From: Panaeolus papilionaceus
Lineage: Eukaryota; Basidiomycota; Agaricomycetes; Agaricales
Reading direction: 5' to 3'
NCBI GenBank assembly: GCA_015501605.1
Contig: JADNRZ010000016.1
Location: forward strand, 806,001 to 870,000
Length of the DNA stretch: 64,000 nucleotides
The notes below the pieces were generated by a model. That model made no database searches. It was not told the origin of the DNA and saw only the letters and a program-made list of their open reading frames with translations. How positions within the stretch are numbered: the stretch's first letter is position 1; every line of letters begins with the position of its first letter. Positions 44,121-57,389 of this stretch are shown here, one piece after another. A program made the translations under genes and the position numbers.

Positions 44121-46624
44121 ATGCCACCAGGGCCTGCTTATAACTGGCTATGTGTGCTTTATTCTGCCTCGGAGATCCTAGGGAATGCAGCGAGATATAG
44201 AAGTGCACAGATTGCAGGAACCACTAGGCCGATTACGAAACGGCGACGGTATGATGTTGGTCAGGATTCAGTGACGAGTACGAGTGTAGAGTTGGGTGGT
44301 ACTGAGGGAGAAGAACCAACTGGAGATGTTTCAACAACGGGTGCGACGGACGGTGCCCAGATTGAACGAACAATTCGACTGGAACCCAGTGTTGACTCTT
44401 CAACACAGGAGAGGATGAAGGTGGATGTGCCTGTTGCAAAAAAACATCGTGATAACCTCGAGCCTCTTGGGATATCTGCAGCATTGGAGGGCACATGTCA
44501 AGTCCCAGAACCCATAACGAAAACCTCTAACCCTCCGCCAAATGTGGATAAAGTTGCCAAACCATCACCCGTACGTCATGATATCCATTGTTTTTCGTTG
44601 CCCTGAATACTGAGCAATGCTGTAGACTGTACCACTTTATCCAGCCAAATCCCAGTCATCTTCCAAACCTCATATTCCCGAAACCCCGCTTCCGAAACTT
44701 AAGACTATCCCGGATGTACCTGCTGTATGTCAGTCATAAATATCGCTTAGTATTATTGCAGCTAATCTGACTTCAGCAGTCAACATTTGCAGTTCCACCA
44801 GAAGTAACGGAACAAGCACCAGTAACTGTGTCTGAATCCATTGTACGAACTCTACGGTCTTCCAAAGTGCCATCTTCACGGATCGGTCGACTATTCCACT
44901 ATGGAGGTAAGCGTTTCGACTACAATGCACCTTGGATTCTCTAATCACCATGTTTCGCTCCTGGATTTAGGTCTAGCAGCATCCTTAGGGTATGGTGCGG
45001 CTTCTGAGATTATCCGGAGGACAGGAGGAAACTCAACGGAGTCGTCTTCATCACTTATGATGACAGAGGCAAATATCAAGAGACTCGTGTCAAAGTTGTC
45101 ACAGATGAGGGGTGCTGCGTTGAAGCTGGGTCAGTTTATGAGTATACAAGGTATGTTAACTGTTTCTGATTAGCCTACCAGTTGATTGAACGCCTAGTTA
45201 CAGATACTCATGTTCTTCCTCCTGAAATTGACGCGATATTTCGAAGAGTGCAAGACGGCGCACATTACATGCCAGATTGGCAGATGGAGGTGAGTTGGCT
45301 CTCCCACCTTTATGAACATCAATTTGTCAAACCCAACCCTTCATAGCAAGTCATGAAAGCATCGTTTGGTCCTGCCTGGGCTACTGTAATATTTGCGTCA
45401 TTTGATCGCATCCCTTTTGCAGCAGCCTCAATAGGCCAAGTCCACAAGGCTGTTCTCGCAAAGGAGCACTCTCCAACTGGAAAGGAGGAACCAGTGGCTG
45501 TTAAGATCCAGTTCCCAAATATCGTCAACTCTATAGATAGCGATTTGGGGTATATCAAGATTCTGCTGACGGCTGGTAAACTTTTGCCGAGAGGGTTGTT
45601 TTTGGATAAGACGATGGAGGTCAGTTATCCTTGTTCAAGATACTTGTCATAGCTTGAAAACTTATCTTTGCTAATAGGTCATGAAAGCTGAATTGGCGGA
45701 CGAGTGCAACTATTCCCGAGAAGCTTCGTTCCTCAAAGCGTTTGGCTCACCTGATTACTTGGGCAATGACCCAAGGTTCAAGGTTCCTTGGGTATGGGAG
45801 GGGAGTACCTCCACGGTTCTGGTCATGGAGATGGTAGAGGGCGTCAGCGTTGGTGAGGCGAATGCGTCTAAGCTGAGTCAAGAGGATAGGAATTTGGTAT
45901 GACCGTTTGTTGTCTTATTCTAAAACGATTAACATTTGCACGAATCTTTTCAGATATCTGCAGGGATCGTCGAGCTGTGCTTGAAAGAGTTGTTTGAGTT
46001 CAGAGCTATGCAGACGGATCCTAACTGGAGTAATTTCCTTTGGAACCCAAAAACGAAGCAGGTTTGTGCTCTGCTTGCATAATCCTCGGGTGCTCTCCAA
46101 CACACATCTAAAACATGTCTCCTCAGATCGAGCTCGTGGATTTTGGCGCAACTCGTGAATACACAAAAGAGTTTATGGATAACTGGCTTCGTCTCCTCAA
46201 AGCAGCAGCAGCAGACGACCGGGCAGCATGCATAGAACACAGTCTCAAGCTTGGATACCTCACAGGAGAAGAAAACGACGTCATGCTCGACGCACACGTC
46301 AATTCCATGACTTTGCTCGCTACACCTTTCAAAGAGAGCACAAAGCAACCCTTCTGGTTTGGTCAAGGCTCGCAGTGGGCGGATATCACTGCCCAAATTA
46401 GGAGTCAGATTCCTGTGATGTTGCAGCATCGGTTGACGCCTCCTCCTAGGGAGACGTATAGCTTGAACAGGTGCGTCTTGATTTTTCGGGGAGGGTTATT
46501 TGGACTGATATTTCTGCTTTAAAGAAAATTGAGTGGCTCGTTCCTCCTTGCTTCCCGACTCGGTGCAGAGATTGACACCAAGGCTATCTGGGATAAAGTT
46601 GTGAATAGATATACGTATGGTTAA
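44121..46624 (+). CDS. COQ8: ABC1/COQ8 atypical kinase of coenzyme Q synthesis
   Basis: Ten exons (44121-44570, 44626-44724, 44777-44906, 44971-45150, 45204-45289, 45347-45619, 45678-45896, 45954-46061, 46127-46470, 46525-46624) give 662 aa. UbiB/ADCK hallmarks are all visible: the KxGQ motif (ALKLGQFMSIQ), the Ala-rich loop AAASIGQVHKA, the Lys of VAVKIQFP, the Glu of DECNYSREA, the catalytic DPNWSNF and the metal-binding DFG of IELVDFGATREY. COQ8 is a mitochondrial ATPase/kinase-like protein that supports the CoQ biosynthetic complex. The N-terminal about 200 residues are low complexity and poorly conserved. The first residues (MPPGPAYNWLCVLYSASEIL) are not a classic presequence, so the true start could be elsewhere. 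Confidence 0.92.
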
Positions 46625-47069
46625 TTTATTTCATTGGTGTATCACGAAAGAGTGATACAAAAGTACTAAACCTTGTATTTACTCAGAAATTAGTTGTATA
46701 ATGATCAATCCATCACCTCTCTATCAGCTAGGACGAAGCTAAACTTATCAAACGCGTAGTTGTTAATTTTAAAAAGGTGATAAACGGCGTTGAAGCCGTA
46801 TATTGACAGATGCATTTTAGTGTGGGGCTAGTCTGACAATCTGACAATCTACTCTATGTCAGAACGATGTGCGTATGATGGACTCGAGACAGGTGGTTAA
46901 GTACATGAACAGGATGGGTATCATCGTAAACATGATGTGATGTATGGTCAGGGTATGATGCGGTTGAACAGCGTAAAATGTCATTATCGTGAATGCGTAG
47001 TGATGAAATTTTGGGTTTGCGGAAGGGAGGGTTTAGAGTAAAGATGAGGGGCAGCAGGTAGTAGAGAAT
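46625..47069. other. Intergenic between convergent genes
   Basis: 3' UTRs of COQ8 and OPI3; no feature. Confidence 0.5.
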
Positions 47070-47969
47070 TTACTGCTTCTTGGCGGCCTTCTCAGCGCGC
47101 TTGCTGTAAATCATGTCTGTGAATGGTCTTGAGAGAATAATGTTAGCGAGGCGCGTTGTGAATAGTAGCATGCTGAGACATACCCTTCGAATTTCAAAGC
47201 AATCAAGTAGACGATATACACGTAGAAAGTGATCAACAGGCCAGCAGGACGCTCGTACCAGAGAGCAGTAGCAAGGAAGCACATGGTGCTGCCGACGTAC
47301 ATGGGGTCCCTCAATACGTTGAAAGGGAAACTATTGACAAATGAAACACGCGTTAGAAATTGTCCACAATCGGAACTTTGTCATTGACAAAAAATCACTG
47401 ACCCTTCAACTCTGTGGTCCATCAGGATACCAAAGTAGTCACCCAAGAAGGTACCTGTGACACCGAGAGCCCAAGTAGAAGTGACGACAAAGATTTGGCC
47501 GAGAATGAACAGGGCGGCTGGGACAATAGTGGCGTACTCCTTGGGCAGAATAGCCTGTTTGGGTTGCTCGAGGAGAGCTTGCTGGTATCTGACATAAAAT
47601 AAATTATTTCGGTAATCTTGACCGCTAGATAATTTCCTTACAGATGGTCTCGCAGCATTCCGAAAGAGAAAATCATCAAAGCAAGAAAGTAGCATCCATA
47701 GCGGGCGCTACCACCAAACATTTTGGTAATGGTCTTGTTCCTATATTCTAAGCGCCGCAAAATTTGGTTAGCGCTCTCCGACAAGGCATTTTGACAATCC
47801 TCCAAATAAAGAATCATGGAATGAAGAACCCACCATTACGTGCGACGATATTCCATGCCGTGGGGTTGAAAGCGATAGCAAGAAGCGAAAGTGTCAGAGA
47901 AGTCTTGTTAAAGTCAACAAGCTTGTCAAATCGCGACAAAATCGCGTCAAGGTTCTGAATAAGGGACAT
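47070..47969 (-). CDS. OPI3: Phosphatidyl-N-methylethanolamine N-methyltransferase
   Basis: Five minus-strand exons (47969-47834, 47747-47642, 47588-47403, 47330-47184, 47127-47070) give 210 aa, the usual OPI3/PEMT length. Conserved blocks are FNPTAWNIVARNEYRNKT, the glycine-rich LGVTGTFLGDYFGILM and the segment PFNVLRDPMYVGSTMCF near the SAM site, then a late TM helix and KRAEKAAKKQ. There are four hydrophobic helices. The enzyme carries out the last two methylations from phosphatidyl-monomethylethanolamine to phosphatidylcholine in the ER. The Lys-rich end (...AAKKQ) could serve as ER retention. Confidence 0.92.
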
Positions 47970-48544
47970 TATTTTACAGCAAGCTACAGGAGTTGAGTAG
48001 GAGCTAAAGAGTGAGCGTGGACATGCTGGCAATCGCGGCAAGGTGTTCAGAACTTACACGTAAGCAGAAATATTATAAAAGGTAATAACTTTCCACACCT
48101 TGCCCCTATCTTCCCCAGTTTTGTACGACATAATGCATGTATTTTATTCTAATATATTGGGTGTAGATTTAGCAGAATTTCGTGTGGCTACGCAGTTATA
48201 ATCTGCTCGAGATCACTGAACGTCTTTCATGGAGAAAATAGTGTCCAAGCTTATGTAGACTGATCATGGTGTAAATTGTGCTGTGACGCGACGTTACAGT
48301 GCCGTCAACGAGTCTGCAAATCGAGGCGAGGCTTTTTCCATCCTACTGTCGTGCACACTGGTCTTGACTTGTCATATTGTCCGATCTATCAGTATTTTCG
48401 AACTACTAGGAAGGATCAGGAAACTATGGAGGTTAAACACGACACTGGCACTCAACCACCAACAACGACTCAACTTTCAAGGACCAACAAATACCGCTGA
48501 GAGTACCTCAAAAAACGAAAAGCAAGTACTAATGAAGCCCCAAG
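47970..48544. other. Intergenic
   Basis: OPI3 promoter and upstream region of the decayed F-box copy. Nothing else supported. Confidence 0.45.
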
Positions 48545-50430
48545 ATGCGTGAAAAAAAAATAAGGCTAATCCATACGGTACCATTGAAACAGCTGCTGGA
48601 AATGCCGGTTGATGTGTTGTTTGAGGTGAGTGTAGGCTGTTCCTATACCATTCTCATCCTCGTGTATGAGTAGCTTCCAATCTAAGGCTAATTATGTCTG
48701 TTATGTGGCCATAAGGACCCAAGCGATCGGCTTAGCTTGGGCCTCGTGTCTAAAGAATACCGCAACCTGGTTATGGATCCCGAGTTCAAGTGCGTTTGGG
48801 CACATTGTCGAGTCCAATACCCTGGATCCCCTGACTGCCAGACGATATCAACGAACCTCTGTTCGCAGAATTAATATTTGGACACGGATGTCAGGCGCGT
48901 ATCCATCGAACCCCTACTTCTGTGCCGTTATTTCAAACAACTGAACCGGGCACATAGGTCTGTGGTAAGAAGCGTCAACATATTCACGCTATCTGGAAAC
49001 CTCGAAAGCGACTATGCATCAACTGCATCGCAGACACGTTCGTATCCAACTCTTGACCCCATAATACTCCTTGAGCTCACCCTTTCCATAGCTTTGTGTC
49101 TCTCAAGTTTGTTCAGCGTCTCAAATCACCTCCAGCTGTGTGCAAAATGATCCCGCTCATCTATACACGAAGCAGTATGACTTTATTCATTTACAATTGA
49201 ATTGATATTAACAGCCAAAAAAAAAAAGAGAATCATCACCCCCATGTCCATGCGACTGCTTGGGCTAATGAATATCACGCGTTGGAAACAGTGGACCGAA
49301 AAAATCTTGGGAGGAAGCTAAACAAAAAGGTTCAAGAAGTTTTTTTCCCTTGTTTCCAGCGCCAAATGTATATATTGAACAGGACCTGTGATGGCATGCA
49401 AGTTTGAGAAATTTAACTGGACGGTCAGAGTCCAAATTGGGGAGAAGGCCTCAAATGAGATTGAAAGAACACATAAGTGGGTGTCTTGAAATTTGAACAA
49501 CGCAGTGAAAGTGCTTATCCCTAATCATGTTACAGGATCGTTAAGCTGTCAAGTCTATGGGGTGGGGCGATAAGCTTGAGAAGATGACGCATCACCTACC
49601 ACAGGGTATGTGGCAAATGTAAAATCTGCCAGAAACCGCTCACCCGAAAAGGTAAGAATAATTTCTCTGAGATAAATAAAATGTAAAGGAGCGCGATGCA
49701 AAGTATGAAGCGTATCTCAGGATACTCAGGAATGTCTATGCACTTGGCACGGCCGAAGTTACTGCACAGGATTTCGCCATCAACTAAGGCACTATTTCAG
49801 GGATACTCCAGGAGGCGAACGAAGTCGTCAAATCGAAGTTGCTTGCCCTTGTGCACAAAGGTTATGATGGTGGCGCTTACGATTCTGCTGCAGTTCTCGA
49901 CCTCGCTTCTACTGTATTTGCGGACAGGTCTGATCGCTATACGCGTTGATTCTTCACCTCCCCGATAACTATGACGCTGAGATCATCGAGGACTTCTCCG
50001 ACAAAGGGGGCAGGCAGCGTGGAACATGCGGAATATATCGTTTTCGGCACACCCGAGCTCAACAATGACGGTGCAATCGTATTTGATACTGAGGGACATA
50101 ACCCCGTTTGCCAAATTCTCACTCTGTGCGGTCTAGACCCAAAACAATTGCCGAGGAGGATGCAAACGGGTGGTCATTTGCGGTCTGTCTTCTCGTATCC
50201 AGTATTTACAACTGGGACTGACAGTATCTCCCTATAGGCACTTCACCTCTGCAAATCTCATTCGATGGAAACTGTCATCTCAAACTTCTGTCTCGTCGAA
50301 GGAGAAGACGCTGTAACGACCAAAAAAACGACGAAAGATGCTAAAGAGCCCGGAATATTTGGCCGGAATGTTCAGACAAAATGCAAGCATTGCGGTCATC
50401 TCGAAAGCGTCATAGCCATGGGCTGACGTC
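48545..50430 (+). pseudogene. Decayed F-box family member (copy A)
   Basis: Fragments match copies B-D in order. The F-box first half (MREKK...PLKQLLEMPVDVLFE) is followed by LCGHKDPSDRLSLGLVSKEYRNLV; a frameshift at about 48830-48842 moves the sequence to PDDINEPLFAELIFG. The central region (AEVTAQDFAIN, stop at about 49785, then ILQEANEVVKSKLLALV and SAAVLDLASTVF) lacks flanking blocks. A late Cys motif CKHCGH survives near 50390. No intact start-to-stop reading exists. It lies first in the tandem array, and its closest match is copy B. Confidence 0.72.
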
Positions 50431-51190
50431 TACACACACATTTTGTGCTTTCCCTTGAATTCTTTCTGAAATAATATTGATTTGATGTTTTTTTAGACAC
50501 AATGTGGTTCATCCCACAGATAGTGACTGATTATATGTCGACCAGGCTGCAAAAGCCGAAGAACATCGATTGTGGTCTCCGCGTATCTCTCATGGCGTTG
50601 ACAGCTCCTGGTAGCGTGCCGTAGACTTCTTGGGCTTTGTCATCGAACCTCACATGGCGCCATTATTGTGGACAGTTCTAAGTACATGGCTCATCATAGC
50701 TTATTCTTCGGCACATATCCATTTCTTTTTCTGCAATTCACGAGGCGCTCAGTGCTCGTGTATTCATACGCGACACACCTTGAACGGCGTCGTTTCCGAG
50801 AAAATTACCAACTCATGACCCCTTTCGAACACTGTCCCGAGTTTACATAAATGAGTGTAGGACGCGACGCGTTCATTTATTGGCACCCCGTGATCCGAGT
50901 CGCTTGCGGAATTTCATTCCGCACTCGGACCAAGACTCACACGAACTCATGGCAAGTCTGCATGCACCGACACAACAACTATGACCGTGTACTTATAGTT
51001 GACCTGCAAAGCTTGACTCCAACTTGGACCTGTCCGCAATCTGTTCTATTCTTACCTTGTTCAAAGCATTCAAGTGATCTACCCACCTGAAGCGTCTGCC
51101 TAATCCTGTACTCTCGCAAGTCGAGATCGTCCCAGCCTTGACATCAATCAAGACACGATAAAAGTTAACAGCTCTCGTCTGACTTCTGAC
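50431..51190. other. Intergenic between F-box copies A and B
   Basis: No coding feature; probable promoter of copy B at the right end. Confidence 0.45.
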
Positions 51191-53716
51191 ATGACGCGAG
51201 GGGCGGCTCAAAGCACTACAGCTAATGCAGCTACCAGCAAGCGCAAACGAAATGTGACTGCTCAAAGCAACGACGAAGTTACTCAGCTAATCGCGAAAAG
51301 ATCAAGGACGCATGTCAGACCAGCTGGGTCCCTGGGGAAAGTACTCGATGTGCCCTTTGATGTGTTGATGGAGGTATGTCTTTTCTGCAATTATGTTGCC
51401 TATAGGATAATTCCAATGTAATACGTATAGATTTTTGGACATTTACTGCCTGGGGATCTCCTTAGTCTGGGTCGTGTGTCGAAGGATTTTCGAGAACTAG
51501 TCATGAGCCCTGGGTTCAAATCTATCTGGATCCAGTCTCGTGCTCATTTCCCGAACTCTCCTCAATGTCCTGACGATATCACGGAGCCAATGTTTGCTGA
51601 GTTGGCGTTTGGGAAGAGCTGTCTGGTAAGTCGATCATGAGGGGCTCGATCTTACCTATGTTCCAGGGGTATCTAATCCCATCCATATTGACCGGAATGT
51701 CTATTTGAACGCCATATCTCAGATGTGCAAACGGAATGGCTCCCATATTTTCATTATCTGGCGTTCCAGGACTCGGCTTTGCACCAACTGCATCGCGGAC
51801 AGGTATGTTCCAAGGTGTATGCTCACTGATCTTTATCCCAATAATCATCTCTTCTCCGTACAACCTCAGTTTTGTATCTTTTGCATTCATTAAACGTCTC
51901 AAGCTCCCGCAGTCCATTCAAGGCATAGTTCCATCTATCTACGCTCGAAGCAGTATGTGTTGATCAGATCACCGTTGAACTTGACACACACCGACCTTGT
52001 ATACCTCCACAGAATTCAATTACTGCCAGAAGTCCGCAAAGAAGTGGGCAGCTGAATACCACTCGCTTAAGACGCAAGAGGAAAAGGCAGAGTGGGAGAA
52101 AACGAAGTCAGATTATCTTCGGTCGGTTAGCAGGGTAAATGAAGACTCAAATATTATCGATCCTTATCTGGGATACTTACACGCTCTGTCGCTTAGCATG
52201 CAGGAGAGTGCGAAGAATGGATGACTAGAGTCTCGGAACACTTAGCACAGGAGAAAATGGGCGATGTAACGGATCGAAAAGCAAAGTATGTATATATTGT
52301 CACTGTTCCAATCAGTCGAAGCCCTGATCTTGTTCCTGGCGGTTATTTGTTGAAACAGGATACTGGAATTAGCTAATTCGATGGGCTGGGCTGATGAACT
52401 ATCGAGAGTTTGCAGTAGCAAGCTTCTTTGCGATTTAGAAATCGATAAAATATGTAGGAAACCCCTAACAAACGCATGTAGGTTCAATTCAACGATTCTT
52501 TTGAAGCCTAGATCTGATAGATTTTCATAGCTATCGCTCAAGCTAAAGCAGTGATCGACCGGGTCTTGCAGAAGTTGAAGAATGCGCGAGTTGAGGCGGA
52601 GAAGGAAGCGTTATATACACCTCGGATGGAACTTTTGCAAGAAACGTACGATCGCGCAGTCAAGGACTGGATGCCTTCTGAAAAGGCACCCTGGATAAGC
52701 GACGTCTTCGTTGTTCCCCGCATCCGATCGGTTGTGGTTGATACCCCAGCTGAGGTCACTGTTACCCATGAATGCTTTTTTGATGAAGACACCTTCTCAA
52801 GTATTGTCGAAGAGGCAAAAAATATCCGCTTGGGAAAGCTGATGGAGCTGATAGAAGATGGCTACACATCTCTGAAGAAGGGATACGATCCTGCGGCTGT
52901 TGCCAGCCTCGCCTCGACCGTCTTTGGGAAAACATTTTCAGTTGGCTCACCTGTCGACAGCGCGATTATGACAACGCCAAAGGCTCTGCTCTATAAGGGT
53001 AATACATACTGGACGCAACAACTCGGGCTTGTCGAGAGAGTTGCGATGGAAGTTTTCAGATACGGCCCTTGGAACTTTGAAAAGCGGGTGGTTTTTCATT
53101 CGAGCGCACATCATATTATCTGCAATCTTATCGATATGTGTGGCATGGATCCTTCTACAACCACTCTGATCCAAATGAACACTACCGACCCAATTTTCGA
53201 GTGTGTTCCGTGTAACAGTTTCTATCGAGGCAGATTGATGATGCGGTGGACCGAAGCTGTGCGTGTCTTCTAATTTGCCTTCTTCACAATTCTAATGATA
53301 AAATTCGGGCTTTCTTTGTAACACAGGCATCTCATATCCAGGGGTGTCATTATGAAGAGATTGATTCAAAATATGATTTCTTGGAGATGCCAAAGACACA
53401 GGACCTGGAAAGGACGAGAACGGGTATTAAAGACGCAGAGGAGCGCATAGCGTATTCGCGGCACATGGATATGCGGTGCGAGCACTGTTCTTCTGAGGCA
53501 ACAATTGTCGAAATGCGGCGACATCTACTCGACAAGTGGGTCATTTTCGCTGTGGAGTGCTTGGTGAATCTAATGTTTTATTATAGGCACAATATAGAAT
53601 ATCCAACAGAAGACGATTGGGAGTACACTGAAGCGGCACCAATGATCACAGTGCACTGGTTGTGGCCGCCTCGTCCTCCCACCAATCGATCTCGGGAGCT
53701 TATGGACGCTTGGTAA
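51191..53716 (+). CDS. F-box/zinc-motif protein, tandem copy B
   Basis: Ten exons (51191-51373, 51431-51625, 51723-51802, 51870-51952, 52013-52134, 52197-52285, 52359-52477, 52531-53258, 53327-53535, 53587-53716) give 645 aa. A basic N-terminus precedes an F-box (LDVPFDVLMEIFGHLLPGDLLSLGRVSKDF). A Cys-pair module LCTNC, a helical core (one 728-nt exon) and a late CEHC...H-type motif follow; the last Cys-containing exons end in WPPRPPTNR. The family is probably an SCF adaptor that reads an unknown target through the core. One extra intron in the Cys module separates it from C and D. Overall it is the most divergent intact copy. Confidence 0.72.
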
Positions 53717-54191
53717 AACCTGACTACATAATTCGGAAACTTCATACTATATTGACAATACTTTCCATGGACTCCCATACAGTTAAACCAAGCTTTTTCG
53801 GATTACTGTATACTTAACCCAGATATTTGTGTTGTATTTCTTCATCGTACACTTAAATTGAGCACCATTTCGAGCCTGTCGGTGATACTGTGAGTAGCGG
53901 CGCTGAGACAAATCTGAGAGGTCCAGCTCTCCAGATTTTGCCGAAAAAAAACCTTGCAGATACACACATCGAACAAAAAACAAATATCCAATGCCTGAGC
54001 GCACTAGAGGGTCCGTGTGACTGAACGCGTTAATTAGGCACGTCCCTAAATGAGGATTGGGCGTGCGAAGAAAAAGGCATTTGATTTTACTTAGTTGGAA
54101 CCCACCACTACCACCAGGCACGAGGCATTCTGGTCCAGCCAATTACTACCGCATACTACAAAGAGCGTCTCAACCCTCAGCCCCATTTTTT
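53717..54191. other. Intergenic between copies B and C
   Basis: Nothing supported beyond the promoter of copy C. Confidence 0.45.
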
Positions 54192-56815
54192 ATGGCTCCA
54201 AGACGTTCTACAAGAGTCAAAACGCAGGCTGTCAGCAATGTAGTTGAAGCTGGCCCAGTAGTTGCCAGCGGCAGCATGGAGAAGGCTTATGAAGAGAGTG
54301 ACGAGGAATTTGAAGAAAACCAATATAATAAAAAGAAACGAAAAGCAGCTCAACCTAAACAAAGCGCGAAGAAGCGCGCCAGCAGTCAACCACCACCACC
54401 GAAGAAGGCCAGGACACGTGGTACAAAGGGTGTGTTGAAGCAAATCATGGAGATGCCATTCGACATTTTATACGAGGTATGTCACTGGATTTTTACTGTT
54501 AATAGGATGGTTGGTGTCTAAGTGGTCGTCCTGTAGATTTTCACTCGCCTTCCCCCAGCCGATCTTCTCAGTATTGGTCGAACATCGAGGGATCTTAAAG
54601 ACCTTGTGTTGGGCCAAGACTTCAAAGCTATATGGTCCAAGTCATTCTCAGCAACGGGTATACCCCCGTGTCCCGAAGACATGTCTCAACCAGCGTATGC
54701 CGAACTGGCATTTGGCGACACTTGCTGGGTGAGTTGCTTGCCCTTGACTGTTCTTGGGATTTCTTCAGTCCCTATTGGTGTTGGCCTCTCTTTTGCTGAA
54801 AAAATGCGCTCTTTTAGACCTGTGGTAGCAAAAAGCATGTCGAACAGTTCTGGCTTCTCCGATTGAAGCTCTGTAGTGCGTGTAAAAACTCGCCGGAGTT
54901 TCTGCTGGGGTTTTCCTCTCACAAAGAACAACTTCTGCCTGCGGGGCAGCTCCCCAAGGATCTGTTGACGGATTACTTATTGCCTGGGATTTACTGGACG
55001 ATAGGTGGTGAGCAACGTTGCTTGCCATGTGACGCTATCTCCAGAAAACTGAAGGAAGAACTGAAACAGGAACTCGTTGGTCAAAGAAATACACTCTTGC
55101 GTTATATGAGGAGTACTCTGCTCTAAGTACAGACGAGGGGAAAGCAGAATGGGTGAAAGCAACTGTAGAACGGATATCTGCGGCTAGGACAGTGCGTGTG
55201 TATCTCGAATTGTAATTCTACCCCTAATCGTCGTTTTTTTCTAACAGCACGCTGATAAATGCCAAATTTGGCGTAGGGTGTACTTGCGAGATATCCAGAA
55301 GGAAGAAGAGAGGGATTTTGTACAGCGAAAGGCGAGGTGCATTACTTACTGTCGGAAAGTGAAAGCAAATAGCTGATGCATCTCCTCACTGGTTCTAGGG
55401 TTGTAGAAATGGCCAAGGAGATGGGATGGGAAGAAGAAATGTCGAAGATGTCATGGAAGCTTGTCAACCGCGATGAGATATTGAGGGTTTGTGGCAAACC
55501 ATTTAACGACCGCGGTATGCCTTTCATCTTCGCCGGGTGTGTGAAATGTCTTACACCCCAGAATTCAGTCATCGAAAATGTCAAAGCAACAATGTGAGGG
55601 CGGATCGTGTAAACCATGAAAACAAGCAGAAATTGCTCTATCGTATGAAAACACTGTCGCAAGCCTACGATGAAGCACTTGCTTTGCACTATCCTCTTAC
55701 GGAGAGGCGTCCTCTGGCTTCAGACATTTTTCTCGTGCCACGTATCGAAAAGCTCGTGAGCGACATCGACAGTAAACCCGACCTAACAGTAGCAGATTTC
55801 ATGTTTACCAAGAAAAACCTCAAATCCGTTATCAAGGATGCATATGACATTATAAACGCCAAAATCCTTAAGGTCATATCGAATGGACTAGGGAAAAGGG
55901 GTTATGACCCCACTACTATTCTCAACCTCGCTACGACACTTTTCACCAACAACGATCTGACGTTCAAAAAAATGTCAGCAGAAGACAAGAAACTAGCTAG
56001 GGAACGTTCATTTTTAACGGTCCCAGAGGTATTAGTGTGCTCCTCTACTAGGGACACTTCGAGGAGGAGGACGAGCAATCTCGAACTATATGCTTGTGAA
56101 GCGTTTGGGTACCAAGGTGCATGGCAGGCACCGTCCGGGTTGAAGTTTCATAAAACCGCACACGATGTCGCAGGTCAGCTTCTCAAGATCTGCAAATTGG
56201 ACCCAACAACGACCACTTTGGATGAAATTGAGGAACTTCAGCCTATCCTGGAATGCTACGGCTGTAATTCTACTAATGTAGGACGGCAGGTCTTGACTTG
56301 GGATTCAGCGGTGCGTATATGCTTTTGTCTCCGCTGAAATGTGTACTCAAACTCTCTCGTTTCTACGTTTTACTTGATGTATTGGATCTCCTTCCCCAGA
56401 TTTCTCACATCATAGACTCGCCATGGCATGCAGGTCAGGTTGACCCGCAGAAAATTACGCTATTGGATGGACCCGACGCTGAAAGAGCAAGAGCGGCAAT
56501 CAAGGAAAAGAAGCGTCGTGTCTCTTATTCTAGCAAAGGCGCAGAAACTGTGTGTCTTCACTGCGATAGAATTGAAGGCCTTGAGAATATGCTTGACCAT
56601 GTCCACAAGAAGTAAGTCTGGGGTTTGTGATTGATAGGTGATGACGCTGATCATAACATATGACATTCTCGCGTAGGCATGGTGTGATGTTTGCAGGAGA
56701 AGAGGATTTTGCGTTTACCTATGTTACCAAAAGGCAGTTTCCAGATATTGGGAGGCCGAATGGGGAGTATCGATTGTGGCCCCCTCGGCCCCCTGCAATG
56801 AATCCAACAATATGA
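54192..56815 (+). CDS. F-box/zinc-motif protein, tandem copy C
   Basis: Nine exons (54192-54476, 54537-54728, 54818-55007, 55070-55191, 55248-55336, 55399-55514, 55562-56310, 56400-56611, 56677-56815) give 697 aa. The N-terminus is Lys/Arg-rich with a nuclear-signal-like block (KKKRKAAQPKQSAKKR). The F-box is MEMPFDILYEIFTRLPPADLLSIGRTSRDL; Cys modules are CSACK and, late, CLHCDR...HVHKKHG. Exon lengths 192, 122, 89 and 212 nt match copy D exactly, showing recent duplication. Exon 7 must use an acceptor 7 nt upstream of the one used in D, because an indel just downstream shifts the frame. If not used, the gene would be broken. Confidence 0.72.
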
Positions 56816-57389
56816 CGCTATGGGTCCCAGAGGTTAGATGTCATGTTCCGCTGGATTTAGCTTGGTTTTGCATGCTTGGTTATAACTAGAGCTTAAATTA
56901 CAGGTTTCTCGTCGTGGTGTGGTTTGAGCTTTTTGTGTGTGATCGACACTACCTACAATATCCATTTATATTAATCGACATTTGAAACAACCTAATTGGC
57001 GTGCTAAGGTTTTGTATCTCGCAACACAGGATCGACGACGACGTGTTGAGACTGGCCGCTGTAGTTGGATTAATCCTACTAGTTGGGCAAAGGAGGTCAT
57101 TATGTTCATGAGATTCTGAATCGTTATCCATGACTCGTCACATAATTTCCTGCGTAGAGTTTTTTCAGAAGACATCATTGATATCAGGCAAAGACGCGTG
57201 TGCGATTTGATCAAACGCGTCGTCTCAAACGCGTCTAGGTCATGACTCATGACCTTACTTAATTAATCACGCCAATTAATAAATTGATGGTTCGTGAGAA
57301 AAAAATGCTTCGCCTTTCTTCCACTACACCCATCACAACCAACCAAAAATTGTCAACAAATACCTTATCCAGTCTAAATTTTGTTTATA
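56816..57389. other. Intergenic between copies C and D
   Basis: AT-rich; promoter of copy D. Nothing else seen. Confidence 0.45.
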
